This document shows, piece after piece, positions 1-8,983 of a DNA stretch of 64,000 nt. Origin of the DNA: Vibrionales bacterium SWAT-3 (lineage in GTDB: Bacteria; Pseudomonadota; Gammaproteobacteria; Enterobacterales; Vibrionaceae). The notes beneath the pieces were generated by a model. That model worked only from the letters and a program-made list of their open reading frames with translations. It did not search any database and had not been told where the DNA came from. Each line of letters opens with the position of its first letter. Position 1 is the first letter of the stretch. The stretch is from contig AAZW01000001.1 in NCBI GenBank assembly GCA_000169995.1, forward strand, positions 124,001 through 188,000. Reading direction: 5' to 3'. Made by a program: the position numbers and the translations under genes.

Positions 1-2
1 CA

Positions 3-641
3 TCTGGCTTGTACCAATTCCGTCAAGGTACTGGTGAAGACCGCTGTGTATTTGACTGTATTGAAGCAATCAACGCGGGTGCTGACCTACTTTGGATTGA
101 AACAGAGAAGCCTCACATCGGCCAAATCAAAGAGATGATGGATGGCGTTCGTGAAGTACACCCTAATGCGAAGCTGGTATACAACAACTCTCCATCGTTC
201 AACTGGACGCTAAACTTCCGTCAACAAGCATACGATGCGATGGTTGAAGCTGGTGAAGACGTTTCTGCCTACGACCGCGCTAACCTAATGAGTGCTGAAT
301 ATGACGAAACTGAATTGTCTAAACGAGCTGATGACAAGATTCGCACATTCCAAGCAGATGCGTCTCGTGAAGCAGGTATCTTCCACCACCTAATTACTCT
401 ACCTACTTACCACACTGCAGCGCTGTCTACCGACAACCTTGCTAAAGAGTACTTCGGTGACCAAGGCATGTTGGGCTACGTTGCTAACGTTCAACGTAAA
501 GAAATCCGCCAAGGTATCGCATGTGTTAAACACCAAAACATGTCTGGTTCAGATATGGGTGATGACCATAAAGAGTACTTCGCGGGTGAAAACGCACTAA
601 AAGCAGCGGGTGAACTGAATACATCGAACCAATTTGATTAA
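3..641 (+). CDS. aceA: Isocitrate lyase, C-terminal part (5' end outside window)
   Basis: Isocitrate lyase splits isocitrate into glyoxylate and succinate, the first step of the glyoxylate shunt, in the cytoplasm. The frame is open from the window edge, so only about the last 212 residues are visible and the start lies upstream. Features typical of the family are the IETEKPHIGQI stretch, the NNSPSFNWT segment (active-site SPS/FNW motif) and the late THYHT-like LPTYHTAAL region. The C-terminus resembles the long (about 530-residue) class found in vibrios and pseudomonads. The stop codon TAA forms part of the first copy of a short tandem repeat. Family call is firm; the gene symbol follows from the family. 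Confidence 0.9.
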   Translation, partial: SGLYQFRQGTGEDRCVFDCIEAINAGADLLWIETEKPHIGQIKEMMDGVREVHPNAKLVYNNSPSFNWTLNFRQQAYDAMVEAGEDVSAYDRANLMSAEYDETELSKRADDKIRTFQADASREAGIFHHLITLPTYHTAALSTDNLAKEYFGDQGMLGYVANVQRKEIRQGIACVKHQNMSGSDMGDDHKEYFAGENALKAAGELNTSNQFD

Positions 642-692
642 TCGCTAGCACTTTTTTGATTAGTCACTAACACTTTTGATTAATCGCTAACG
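633..692. repeat. Three degenerate tandem copies of a 20-22 bp unit at the aceA 3' end
   Basis: Three copies of a unit like TTTGATTAATCGCTAGCAC follow one another, with the GAT core at 636, 658 and 678. The first copy contains the aceA stop codon, so the repeat arose from or into the gene end. The copies differ by a few substitutions. No function is evident. Confidence 0.7.
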
Positions 693-694
693 CT

Positions 695-747
695 AAAGCC
701 TCCCCCGCCCTTCTCTCTTACTTAGGTAAGATCCGGGGGAAGGCTTT
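695..747 (+). terminator. Stem-loop after aceA
   Basis: The arms AAAGCCTCCCCC (695-706) and GGGGGAAGGCTTT (735-747) pair with one bulged A. The stem is GC-rich but is not followed by a long T-run, so it may act as a processing or weak termination signal. Its 3' arm overlaps the next inverted repeat, so the two hairpins exclude each other. Confidence 0.5.
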
Positions 748-782
748 GAGATAAAGCTTGTATTGCCGGCTTTATCTCAAAG
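744..782. repeat. 14-bp perfect inverted repeat
   Basis: CTTTGAGATAAAGC (744-757) and GCTTTATCTCAAAG (769-782) are perfect reverse complements with an 11-nt loop. Bases 744-747 also pair in the preceding hairpin. It may be a second terminator element or an RNA switch-like alternative fold; there is no T-run. Confidence 0.6.
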
Positions 783-895
783 TCTCAGATTTGTGTCCTA
801 ACCCACGGCCAAGTGAGTAACTTCGGTTTAAGCTAACTGTATTCATGTTTTATGAGATTCCTGTTTGTTGAAATTTCTTTTGATTGAGAGCGCCT

Positions 896-1495
896 ATGAC
901 TTCAATACCTAAACACCTACAAGATGCAAAAACACTGCTATCAGAGAATGGTTTCGCAACAGGTGATACTTGGTATCACGGAACCTCTTCAGCATTAATC
1001 GCTTCCATTAAAGGCCAAGGGCTAAAACGCTCAGGCGATAAAGCACTCAACCAGGCCGCCGTAAAAACCATGGCAACCATTGGCAATAACTATACCGAGT
1101 CTGTAGAGCCGGTCTTCCTAACTCAGAGCAAAGAGCTTGCGTATTACTGGGCACAACAAACCGTAAGAGAGCGCAGCGTTCGTTTCGAAGGAGAGGAACA
1201 GCCTGTTGTCTTAGAGGTGAATTTATCTGAAAAGCAACGCGCTAAAGTAAGACCAGACGTTGGCGCAATGAGCTTGCTGATGATGAGTGTGGGCGAACAG
1301 TTCATGGCTCACCTCGCTATGGTTTACCAAGAGAACGACATTACAGGCCCAGATATCGATCTTCGTACTGCAGACCGCATGGATTACCTGAACAAACTGG
1401 GTATGGCGTACATCGATGAAGACATCAGCCGAGCTTGCGTTATGGAGTTATCCGAAAGCGAAGTATCAGAACCTGAATTATCTGAGGCGGAATAA
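896..1495 (+). CDS. Conserved hypothetical protein, possible ADP-ribosyltransferase fold
   Basis: A cytoplasmic protein of 199 residues without signal peptide or membrane segments. The start ATG at 896 is preferred over a TTG 12 bases upstream because a GAGAG-like ribosome site sits just before it. Near the N-terminus is WYHGTSSALIASIKGQGL (H28-G29-T30-S31), the arrangement seen in KptA-like RNA 2'-phosphotransferases and other ADP-ribosyltransferases. About 45 residues on comes VFLTQSKELAYYWAQQ, like the second conserved strand and helix of that fold. The third catalytic position (E/Q/D) cannot be assigned by eye. The C-terminus is acidic. The gene is monocistronic, flanked by stem-loops. 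The fold is inferred from motifs only; the substrate is unknown. Confidence 0.55.
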   Translation: MTSIPKHLQDAKTLLSENGFATGDTWYHGTSSALIASIKGQGLKRSGDKALNQAAVKTMATIGNNYTESVEPVFLTQSKELAYYWAQQTVRERSVRFEGEEQPVVLEVNLSEKQRAKVRPDVGAMSLLMMSVGEQFMAHLAMVYQENDITGPDIDLRTADRMDYLNKLGMAYIDEDISRACVMELSESEVSEPELSEAE

Positions 1496-1529
1496 ACCGT
1501 TACGAGCTTACGACAAGACACTAGTCAAA

Positions 1530-1559
1530 AAAAATGGCTCCCAATCGGGAGCCATTTTT
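1530..1559. terminator. Bidirectional terminator between convergent genes
   Basis: A perfect 13-bp stem (AAAAATGGCTCCC, 1530-1542, with its complement at 1547-1559) closes a 4-nt loop and carries A- and T-runs on the two sides. It serves the ART-like gene on the plus strand and the cystatin-like lipoprotein gene on the minus strand. Confidence 0.9.
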
Positions 1560-1592
1560 GTGTGAGACGTTATATTTGATAGCTAGCTTAGA

Positions 1593-1985
1593 CTACTGAC
1601 ACAAACGGCCTTGCTGCGCGGCCTGAACCATTTCGATATCGCCTTGTAGAGAGCGGTATACAATCGTATTCCACACTTCACCATTATCCATTTCAAACTC
1701 AATCGCGTAATTCAAACCAGCCACCACTTGAGTTCGAACGCTCAAGATTTGTTGAAGCTTTGCAGACGTGTTCATTTGGCTAAGCACGGCGTCTAGCGCT
1801 TGCTCTGCTTGTGGTGTGACTTCACTTTTCGCCCAACCACCAGTTAGGTTTTTAGTACTACAGATCGGATTCGTATTCTCTTGTGATTGAGTCATCACTT
1901 CACCATTCTGACTGCATCCAGCCAGAGCAACCACGCCAACTAAAGTCGCGACTCCAAGTAGTGATGTTAATCGTGCTTTCTTCAT
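1593..1985 (-). CDS. Cystatin-like lipoprotein
   Basis: A 130-residue lipoprotein: MKKAR start, hydrophobic segment and LAGC lipobox with Cys24. After a short linker comes a single domain with the hallmarks of cystatins: a Gly-Gly-Trp at 49-51, a helix with paired acidic and Ala residues (about 58-71) and the inhibitory-loop motif QVVAG at 86-90 followed by NYAIEFEM. Cystatins inhibit papain-like cysteine peptidases. Here the protein would sit on the periplasmic or outer face of a membrane. The neighbouring collagenase is a metallopeptidase, so a direct inhibitor-enzyme pairing is not implied. The motif match is visible in the sequence; inhibitory activity is inference. Confidence 0.75.
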   Translation of the reverse strand: MKKARLTSLLGVATLVGVVALAGCSQNGEVMTQSQENTNPICSTKNLTGGWAKSEVTPQAEQALDAVLSQMNTSAKLQQILSVRTQVVAGLNYAIEFEMDNGEVWNTIVYRSLQGDIEMVQAAQQGRLCQ

Positions 1986-2136
1986 AAATCCTCACTAAAT
2001 AAATCATTCAGTTTTAACAAGTGACCACACCGTTATCTCGGTGTTTCATATGCTAACAAGCTTAATCCGCCAATGTCATCATTTCATCAGAGATTATGGT
2101 GTAACTACTCTATAAACACAGAAAACTGTCAGAAAA

Positions 2137-2164
2137 CAAAGCCGAGTGTTTATACTCGGCTTGT
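2137..2164 (-). terminator. Terminator of the collagenase gene
   Basis: GCCGAGT (2141-2147) pairs with ACTCGGC (2154-2160). On the minus strand the stem is followed by TTTGTTTTC, giving a Rho-independent terminator 3' of the full-length collagenase frame. This supports the view that the original stop codon was at 2191-2193. Confidence 0.8.
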
Positions 2165-2190
2165 TATTTCACCTATTCGAGATTTGTGCC

Positions 2191-2385
2191 TTAATGAAAA
2201 TAGACCAACATCTCGACATCATCACCTTGCTGTTCTGCACTTAACAAGAAGTGTAAGTACCCTTCCTCAGTCACAGGTATTTGTAGATACTCATTGCTGC
2301 CACGATAATCCGACACATAGTCATGCTGCCCAACGGTTGGCCAATATGCACGGCTCGCAAACAGGTCAACATTACCTTGTTCAGT
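2191..2385 (-). pseudogene. Orphaned last 64 codons of the collagenase (end of second PPC domain)
   Basis: Directly after the TAA stop of the collagenase gene the same frame stays open for 64 codons ([15 protein letters not shown]... ending VYFH), then stops at 2191-2193 just before the terminator. The residues fit the missing half of a PPC domain: D-L-F-A-S strand, a [12 protein letters not shown] region and a final strand [17 protein letters not shown]. With these codons the protein would have about 809 residues, close to the roughly 814 of Vibrio collagenases. There is no plausible start of its own. Confidence 0.8.
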
Positions 2386-4620
2386 TTAATCACTGTTTTG
2401 ATCGGTTAACCATACGCGAACCTCTCGTACTCCCTCTGGAACATAAACGGCAGCGTAACGTTGTTGATGAACAGTAAACAGATGAGCTTTACCAGATTCT
2501 AATACCACAGGTGTTAGGTCATCTTGCTCTGAAGACGGTGGAACGGGTTGTTCTGTTTCTAACGATGCAAGCAATGTAACACCACTAAAACCGGTACGCC
2601 CAGTCACGCTCATGTAGTAACGGCCTGGCTTGATATATCCCGTTGCCTCTGGCTCAAACGTCACCAACTCATTGCTGCCATTACCATACTGGCTGAACTC
2701 AAAGTCATAGTAATGCGCAGCGCGGTTGTAGCTCATGTAGAGATCAGCATCCCCTTGAGGTTTCCCTTCAATTGACACCTCAAAGTGTGTGGTGTTCTCA
2801 GGGACGTCAACATAAAATAGCTGCTCACTGTATGCTTCACCGCTCAACACTAGGCTTTGGTTAGCAATTAAAGTCTTGATTTGATCACTTGGTTCTGTCG
2901 GATCCGTGGGTTCTCCAGGCTCAGGTTTATCTTCACTTGTTACCGTATCTAGCCAACGTTCAAATTCACCGTCGTACTGTTGGCCAAGCATTTTTACCTG
3001 CTTTGCCCATTCAGCAAACTGACCAGAACGAGACAGCGCCAGTAAGCTTTCCACTTCATTTGGATGCTCTTCTAGCATAAAGCGTGTCGCCAAATACCCC
3101 CATCGGTAAATACGGTTTGAATCATGAGAGTAAGTGGTCGCAAGTACATCCGATAGGCGCATCTTTCCACTATCAATTAAGCGAATTGCTGCATCATAGC
3201 CTTGCTTGTAATGCATATACTCGGCGAATCCTTCCAACCACCACACCACATAACCATGAGCCAAGTTATCATTAAATGAACCATGTAGATTGAAGCGCGC
3301 ATCTAGGTAGTGGGTATATTCATGTTCGAAGTTAAGAATAGAGAGCTCATCACCATTGTCGTAACGGTAAGCGACGAAACGCGCTACATTATCCAAGTCG
3401 GCCGGATTACCTTCTAAGTACTGACCACCGTTATCCGTCGTATTACCGAATAGAAATGAGGAGTAGTTAACGTAACTGCCTTTACTACCAAACACCGCGA
3501 TCTCAAGATTATGATTGTTATCATCAGCCACCGGTTGCTGCCCTGTGTTGGCAACTTGGTGAAAGTCTGCCTCTTTGGCTGCCAATACATCACACGCCTT
3601 TGCAGCTTGTAACTCGGTTAAATCTTGAGAGCGAAGAATTGCAGGGCCTGGGCACTCGTAGCGGTTAGGTAAGATACGTTGAGCAACGTCGCGTTTCGCC
3701 TGTTCAAGATCGAGTCCGTTCAAACCCTCTGGTGCAAAATATCCCAGCATTTCTACCGCAGCTAGCCACAGTTTGTCGTGCTCACTACCCAAAGGATTTT
3801 GCACCATTACATCTTGCATCACCTGCAACGCTTTATCTTTAGTCGTTTTATCTGGGCTTGCTAGCAATCTTCCCGTCTCGCGCACCGCGTTATAAACCAA
3901 AAAGCTCGCATCTGTGTCCAAAGCCCAGCGATTGTCGCGAGCAAACGTCGCTAGTGTATCTATATGCTGAGTGTTATTTGCTAGGTAGTCGTAGAAGTCA
4001 TCTCGAGCGGCATGGCCGGCCATCGCTCTAAATAGATTATTGAGCCCATCGACCCACTGTGTGTCTCGCGTAGTTTCACGATTGAAGTAGCTAAGTGCCG
4101 TAAGTTGTGCATCCATAGTGAGTGAAAGTTGCTTCACGTTGTCGACCATTAATGTCAGGCTCTTCAGCGCACCAACTTGTTCTCGCCCTTGGTTTAGCGA
4201 ATTGGGATTAGCAAGAAATGCATTGGTTGAGTGTGCAAAGCGCTCACTCAAAGCCTCTGAAAAATCTTCTTCTCGCGCGTTATAACGAACGTAATAAGCT
4301 GCACGTACAAATTCACCTAAGTTTTCAAGTTTGCGTGCTTGCTCAGATTCACCTCGGTAACGGGCTATCTCTAAGTCCAGTAGATTACTAATTTGGTTCA
4401 GGCTGTTTTCGCTGTAGATATTGGTTAACGAACTTTTTGATGCAGCGAACCAAGAGCTATAACAACTGTTGTCGGCTAGTGAGACCGCATGAGCGAGGTC
4501 AGGTGACAACTGAAGTTCTGACACCTCACATTGGCTTTGAGCAAAAGAGAAAGTAGATGCGCTAGAAAGTAAGCAAGCGAGCGCCAAGCGATGACGTGGA
4601 AATAAACGAGTATGAAGCAT
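2386..4620 (-). CDS. Secreted microbial collagenase (peptidase M9), truncated at C-terminus
   Basis: A zinc metallopeptidase that cleaves collagen outside the cell. The product has 744 residues: an N-terminal signal peptide (cut near FAQSQ), an M9 N-terminal activator-like helical region (about 50-340), and a catalytic domain with HEYTH (His433, Glu434, His437). A downstream WWLEGFAEY segment supplies the third ligand Glu. A Pro-rich linker (about residues 575-590), one complete PPC domain (about 600-690) and the first part of a second follow. The frame ends at an in-frame TAA (2386-2388) inside the second PPC domain, and the remainder is readable beyond it. The catalytic part is intact, so the enzyme may still be active with weaker substrate binding. 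It is transcribed away from luxM. Confidence 0.9.
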   Translation of the reverse strand: MLHTRLFPRHRLALACLLSSASTFSFAQSQCEVSELQLSPDLAHAVSLADNSCYSSWFAASKSSLTNIYSENSLNQISNLLDLEIARYRGESEQARKLENLGEFVRAAYYVRYNAREEDFSEALSERFAHSTNAFLANPNSLNQGREQVGALKSLTLMVDNVKQLSLTMDAQLTALSYFNRETTRDTQWVDGLNNLFRAMAGHAARDDFYDYLANNTQHIDTLATFARDNRWALDTDASFLVYNAVRETGRLLASPDKTTKDKALQVMQDVMVQNPLGSEHDKLWLAAVEMLGYFAPEGLNGLDLEQAKRDVAQRILPNRYECPGPAILRSQDLTELQAAKACDVLAAKEADFHQVANTGQQPVADDNNHNLEIAVFGSKGSYVNYSSFLFGNTTDNGGQYLEGNPADLDNVARFVAYRYDNGDELSILNFEHEYTHYLDARFNLHGSFNDNLAHGYVVWWLEGFAEYMHYKQGYDAAIRLIDSGKMRLSDVLATTYSHDSNRIYRWGYLATRFMLEEHPNEVESLLALSRSGQFAEWAKQVKMLGQQYDGEFERWLDTVTSEDKPEPGEPTDPTEPSDQIKTLIANQSLVLSGEAYSEQLFYVDVPENTTHFEVSIEGKPQGDADLYMSYNRAAHYYDFEFSQYGNGSNELVTFEPEATGYIKPGRYYMSVTGRTGFSGVTLLASLETEQPVPPSSEQDDLTPVVLESGKAHLFTVHQQRYAAVYVPEGVREVRVWLTDQNSD

Positions 4621-5039
4621 AATTGTATTTATTGGTTGTATGGTTGGCTCGTCGTTATATTCCCTACAATTATAAAGGTGAATTTGGTTGCGTATTAATT
4701 ATGAGATTGCTTCAAAAAATAGATATTTGGTATCAGTTTATAAAACCAAGGGTTTATGCTCGCTGGCTGCATGTTAAGCTAGAATTATAAATCCCACCTA
4801 ACTTATTGAGAAAAAACTAATTTAGCACTTCATAAACTAGAGAAAGTTCGGTTGTTAAGAAAATACGCAAGTAGTAGACTTGCGCTCGATTATGCAACTT
4901 GTTTTCATTTCATTGACACAAGCAACGTTATTATACACAACGAAAATAACGTTAGTTCAAGGCTTACATAATATAAATGTCAGAAAATAAGTGCAGATCG
5001 AATAAAAATAATTATATAAACCTAGGCTAGGCTCACACC
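4621..5039. other. Divergent intergenic region between collagenase and luxM genes
   Basis: This 419-bp AT-rich gap must hold the promoters of both divergent genes. Besides the inverted repeat listed separately, it contains a 7-bp hairpin, CGCAAGT (4866-4872) with ACTTGCG (4878-4884). No small gene is visible. Confidence 0.6.
4924..4953. promoter_or_regulatory. Perfect 9-bp inverted repeat upstream of luxM, possible operator
   Basis: AACGTTATT (4924-4932) and AATAACGTT (4945-4953) are exact reverse complements with a 12-nt spacer, about 87 bases before the luxM start. Symmetry and position suggest a binding site for a dimeric regulator. It does not clearly match the published LuxR/HapR consensus, so the protein is not named. 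Confidence 0.45.
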
Positions 5040-6218
5040 ATGAAATTACTGTCGTCTTTAGACTCGCTGTTGGCCAGCGATGAGTCTATCGAAATAAAGC
5101 AACATACATTGATAGATCTCGTAATCAATACTTATCAGCCACAACAACGTACAACTCTTTTCCAAACCGTTACTGACTATCGACGAAACCTCCTGGAATC
5201 TTTGTTCCCGGAGCATCAAAACAAAAGCTTATCAGTGTTGTTTGAGTTGATGGACTATCGCGATCTCATTCAGCGATATCCAAGCACTTTGGCCCCTGAA
5301 TTGGTTTTGCTAGAGAAGGCCGCAAGCCAATGTTATATGTCATGGTTAGACTTTTGGTGTGAATCTGAGATTGCCGCAATAAAGGCTAAATCACCACTGA
5401 GCGATCCTCCCAACTCACGTATCGAGTTACCTATTAAAGATTCCGCGTATTATGGCGCGCTCATTGAGCACATCGAGTCCGATTCACTCATGGTACAAAC
5501 ACCTTGCCATCCACAAGCGATGCCAATCAGTGATGCGATTGCTTTAAGTAATCTAGAGATCTTCATAAAGGGCGAGAAATGGTTTGAGATGCTACCTCTT
5601 CTGCACCTTTCGCAATCTGGTCAACACTTCATCTTACTAAAACACCCAGTAGATGAAGCGTTTCCAACACTAGTATCGTCGGCACTTCTACAAGACTGGT
5701 CAACCAAGGAAACTTGGTTAAGCTATGCACCACTTTTTAGTAATGAGCACTGGCAATACTCTATGCCAGTTCGCAGCTATGATGAACTGACAAGGTTGAA
5801 ACTCTTTACACCGCCAGATCTATCGCAATGCAATTCTATTGTGCAGTTTGATCATCACTTCCAATTACAGATTTCGGATACATCGGCGCTTTGTGAAATA
5901 CTTCGTCTAACCGTCGGCGGGAATACCACACAAAAGCTCTTCTTCCTCTATCTTGCACAAAAAGAAATGATTAATCTTTTATACCAAGCCAACTATAAAA
6001 TAGGCTTCACCATAATTGATCAACCATTGATACTCGACTTTTACAAAGCAATCGGCCCCAAAGCTTACTTTCATTTAGGCGTATGTGATTTAAATGGAAA
6101 TGGTACGAAGACCTATCGCGGGCTTTGGAATATTAAACTCATGCTGAGAGCGTTTGAGCAAGTTAACTTTCGTGACTACCGACGCATGCTTCGTGAAAAC
6201 AAAAATACTACGTGGTAG
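5040..6218 (+). CDS. luxM: Acyl-homoserine-lactone autoinducer synthase, LuxM/AinS/VanM family
   Basis: A 392-residue cytoplasmic protein that by family makes an N-acyl-homoserine lactone from S-adenosylmethionine and an acyl donor. The length matches LuxM, AinS and VanM (about 390-400). The C-terminal half carries the conserved-looking segment GFTIIDQPLILDFYKAIG, then a Cys-Asp-Leu-Asn-Gly-Asn-Gly run and GLWNIKLMLRAFEQV. The identification rests mainly on the partner: six bases downstream begins a LuxN-type hybrid kinase, the classical luxM-luxN order. The ribosome site before ATG 5040 is weak (AGGCT). The exact acyl chain of the signal cannot be told from sequence. Confidence 0.82.
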   Translation: MKLLSSLDSLLASDESIEIKQHTLIDLVINTYQPQQRTTLFQTVTDYRRNLLESLFPEHQNKSLSVLFELMDYRDLIQRYPSTLAPELVLLEKAASQCYMSWLDFWCESEIAAIKAKSPLSDPPNSRIELPIKDSAYYGALIEHIESDSLMVQTPCHPQAMPISDAIALSNLEIFIKGEKWFEMLPLLHLSQSGQHFILLKHPVDEAFPTLVSSALLQDWSTKETWLSYAPLFSNEHWQYSMPVRSYDELTRLKLFTPPDLSQCNSIVQFDHHFQLQISDTSALCEILRLTVGGNTTQKLFFLYLAQKEMINLLYQANYKIGFTIIDQPLILDFYKAIGPKAYFHLGVCDLNGNGTKTYRGLWNIKLMLRAFEQVNFRDYRRMLRENKNTTW

Positions 6219-6224
6219 TTAACA

Positions 6225-8840
6225 ATGATCGTTTTTGATTTTAACTTAGAAACCATCTCTTATACGAAAGCAATTATCCTTTTTGCAACTTTAGCAATTG
6301 TTATCATATGGTTATTTTACTATTGCATTCGCTTAAGGCAAAAAAATGAAAGTATTTGGCGATCACATCATGCATCTTATATTGCTTATTCCTACTGTAT
6401 AATTGCATGGATAGGAAGTAATGCATATTTCCATACGGACTTACTTGTGCTGTTGGGGATGGGTACAGCCGTCTTCATGGCTAAGTTTGCAAACATTGCC
6501 TCGTCCTTGGCTTTTGCTTTTGCTTTTTACTTCTCGTGTCAGCTATACGCAGAGCAGAGAAAAGACAACGTTTATCTTTGGCAACGTCTCATCTTCTGCC
6601 TACTGGTTACATATTCATTATGTGTAAATTTACAACAAGATCAGACAGTTAAATACGTGGAAGTGCTAGGGCCTAGTCAGTTTAGTATAGAGTTTGGGCC
6701 ACACACCTCATACTTTTTCAACGCTATGCTTTGCTCTATGCTGCTCACTTTATTCAACCTACTCGCTATGAGAGTCAATAGTAATCGCCTAACACTCGCG
6801 AAAACCAACTATATGATATCTGGGATACTGGTCTACATGCTATCCACTCTAGCGATACAAGTCGGGATGACTTACTTCCTTAAAGACTTTTCGCTAACTT
6901 GGCTACCTCCCGCACTATCCATTAGCGAGATGATGTTTGTTGGCTATGCTCTTCTGACTTCACGTTTCTACAGCGTAAAATACCTTGCTTACCTTGGTCT
7001 TAATACACTTTTAGTGTGCGTGATTTTAGTAATTCCATTCGGCGTGATATTCATCCCACAGACTGACGATAATCAGTGGTTAATCGCGATCCCAATATGT
7101 GCGATGATCGGTATCGCCTGGCACGTACTCTACAAACGTGTCAGTCGCTATGCGTCTTTCTTCGTTTATGGAAACAAGAAGACCCCAGTACAGCAAATAC
7201 TGGCCTTGGAAGAAGATTTTAAACTGTCGATTGACGATGCAATGCGCCGTTTAGGCCAGCTGTTGCAAATCCCTGAAGACAAGCTTCGTCTTGTTAATAG
7301 CAACTATAACGAAACCTTCTACGAGGACTATCTTTCAACCAACGAGTCAGTGTTGGTATTCGACGAGTTATCTCAAGAGCTGGATTACAAAACCCCTTCC
7401 AAACTTTCACTCAAAGCGCTGTATGACAAGATGAGTTTGAACAATACTGCCTTGGTAATGCCGCTATTTGGGCAAGGGAAGTCGGTCACTCATTTACTGG
7501 TATCGTCACATAAGAGCAACGATCAAATGTTCTCTAACGAAGAGATCTCGGCGCTACAGACCTTACTGGCACGCGTTCAAAGTACCATAGAAGCCGATAG
7601 ACGAGTCCGCCAAAGCCGAGCACTCGCCAACTCCATAGCCCATGAGATGCGTAACCCGCTTGCCCAAGTTCAGCTGCATTTTGAGGTCTTGAAACAGCAC
7701 ATCGAAAACCAAGCCCCAGAAAAACAGATCCAACTTGACATTAAAAATGGACAAGCGGCCGTTGAGCGCGGGCGACAACTAATTGATATTATATTACGAG
7801 AGGTTAGCGACAGCTCACTTGAGCACGGACCTGTCACAATGACTTCAATCCACAAAGCAATAGATCAAGCAGTCAGCCATTATGGTTTTGAAAACGAGAA
7901 AATAATAGAACGTATTCGCTTGCCTCAACACACTGATTTTGTGGCAAATTTAAACGAAACTTTATTCAATTTTGTAATTTTCAATCTGATCCGCAATGCA
8001 ATTTACTATTTTGATTCGTACCCAGATAGCCAAATCGAAATCAGTACCCAACTCGGTTCTTACGAAAATATCCTCACTTTCAGAGATACAGGGCCAGGTA
8101 TTGATGAAGTGATCAGACACAAGATCTTCGACGACTTCTTTTCTTACCAGAAAAGCGGTGGTAGCGGCTTGGGGTTAGGTTACTGTCAACGAGTCATGCG
8201 TTCATTTGGCGGAAGAGTTGAGTGTCAATCCGAGCGCGGTAAATTTACCGAGTTCCATCTTTATTTTCCTGTGGTACCCAATGCACCAAAAGCGGACACC
8301 TTACGGACACCTTACTTTAACGACTGGCAGCAAAGACAGACCCTTGTCGACAATACGGATGAAGCCATCGAACAACCCCAAAATATAAGAATTGAAGAAA
8401 AAGGCTTAGATGCAATAGCGACACAAATTACAACGAATAGCATAACCCCAACCGTACTCATCGTTGACGATAAAGAGGTGCAACGCACCCTTGTTCAGAT
8501 GTATCTAAACAGACTGGGCGTAAACAGCCTGCAAGCAAAAAATGGGGAAAATGCCATCGAGCTGTTTAGGAAAAATCACGTCGATTTGATATTAATGGAT
8601 GTACAAATGCCAGTCATGAATGGTTTTGAAGCAAGTCAGATCATCAAGGCACGCTCACCTAACACGCCTATCATCGCTCTTTCTGGTGAGTCAGGCCAGC
8701 GTGAACTAGAGATGATCGCACAGTTAATGGATGCCCGCCTAGAAAAGCCAACATCCATAGACGCTCTGAAAATTGTGCTCGATAAATGGCTGTACAAAAA
8801 CACGACAAAAGAGGTTTCCAAAGAAGCGGAGAGTGAATAG
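6225..8840 (+). CDS. luxN: LuxN-type hybrid sensor kinase, autoinducer receptor
   Basis: An 871-residue inner-membrane protein that would detect the autoinducer made by the upstream gene and feed the LuxU/LuxO phosphorelay. Residues 10-310 hold about nine hydrophobic membrane segments (the ligand-binding part in LuxN). The H-box SIAHEMRNPLAQ follows with phospho-acceptor His473, then the N-box NLIRNAIYYF, G1 DTGPGID and G2 GSGLGLGYCQRV of the ATPase domain. A receiver domain (about 744-860) has phospho-acceptor Asp792 in LILMDVQMPVMNG. V. harveyi LuxN (849 residues) has the same plan with His471 and Asp771. It is cotranscribed with luxM and followed by a strong terminator. No lux structural genes are in the window. 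Confidence 0.88.
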   Translation: MIVFDFNLETISYTKAIILFATLAIVIIWLFYYCIRLRQKNESIWRSHHASYIAYSYCIIAWIGSNAYFHTDLLVLLGMGTAVFMAKFANIASSLAFAFAFYFSCQLYAEQRKDNVYLWQRLIFCLLVTYSLCVNLQQDQTVKYVEVLGPSQFSIEFGPHTSYFFNAMLCSMLLTLFNLLAMRVNSNRLTLAKTNYMISGILVYMLSTLAIQVGMTYFLKDFSLTWLPPALSISEMMFVGYALLTSRFYSVKYLAYLGLNTLLVCVILVIPFGVIFIPQTDDNQWLIAIPICAMIGIAWHVLYKRVSRYASFFVYGNKKTPVQQILALEEDFKLSIDDAMRRLGQLLQIPEDKLRLVNSNYNETFYEDYLSTNESVLVFDELSQELDYKTPSKLSLKALYDKMSLNNTALVMPLFGQGKSVTHLLVSSHKSNDQMFSNEEISALQTLLARVQSTIEADRRVRQSRALANSIAHEMRNPLAQVQLHFEVLKQHIENQAPEKQIQLDIKNGQAAVERGRQLIDIILREVSDSSLEHGPVTMTSIHKAIDQAVSHYGFENEKIIERIRLPQHTDFVANLNETLFNFVIFNLIRNAIYYFDSYPDSQIEISTQLGSYENILTFRDTGPGIDEVIRHKIFDDFFSYQKSGGSGLGLGYCQRVMRSFGGRVECQSERGKFTEFHLYFPVVPNAPKADTLRTPYFNDWQQRQTLVDNTDEAIEQPQNIRIEEKGLDAIATQITTNSITPTVLIVDDKEVQRTLVQMYLNRLGVNSLQAKNGENAIELFRKNHVDLILMDVQMPVMNGFEASQIIKARSPNTPIIALSGESGQRELEMIAQLMDARLEKPTSIDALKIVLDKWLYKNTTKEVSKEAESE

Positions 8841-8886
8841 TTGGTTACCAATTGTTGGTGGCTGATAAGCGCATCAATAGTTAATC

Positions 8887-8923
8887 AAAAATCCCCTCAG
8901 AAGTTTATTTTGAGGGGATTTTT
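8887..8923 (+). terminator. Terminator after luxN, shared with convergent MFS gene
   Basis: AAAAATCCCCTCA (8887-8899) pairs perfectly with TGAGGGGATTTTT (8911-8923), followed by more T. The A-rich 5' side makes it usable in both directions, ending luxMN and the minus-strand MFS remnant. Confidence 0.9.
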
Positions 8924-8983
8924 TTGTGGATACAATTAGGTGGTCACATTGCTAACTCAATCAGTTATCTAACTCGAACTTGG

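Noticed and set aside
2073..2477. Plus-strand open frame across the collagenase end
   Set aside because: It runs antisense to the collagenase and its terminator, with no ribosome site or coding character.
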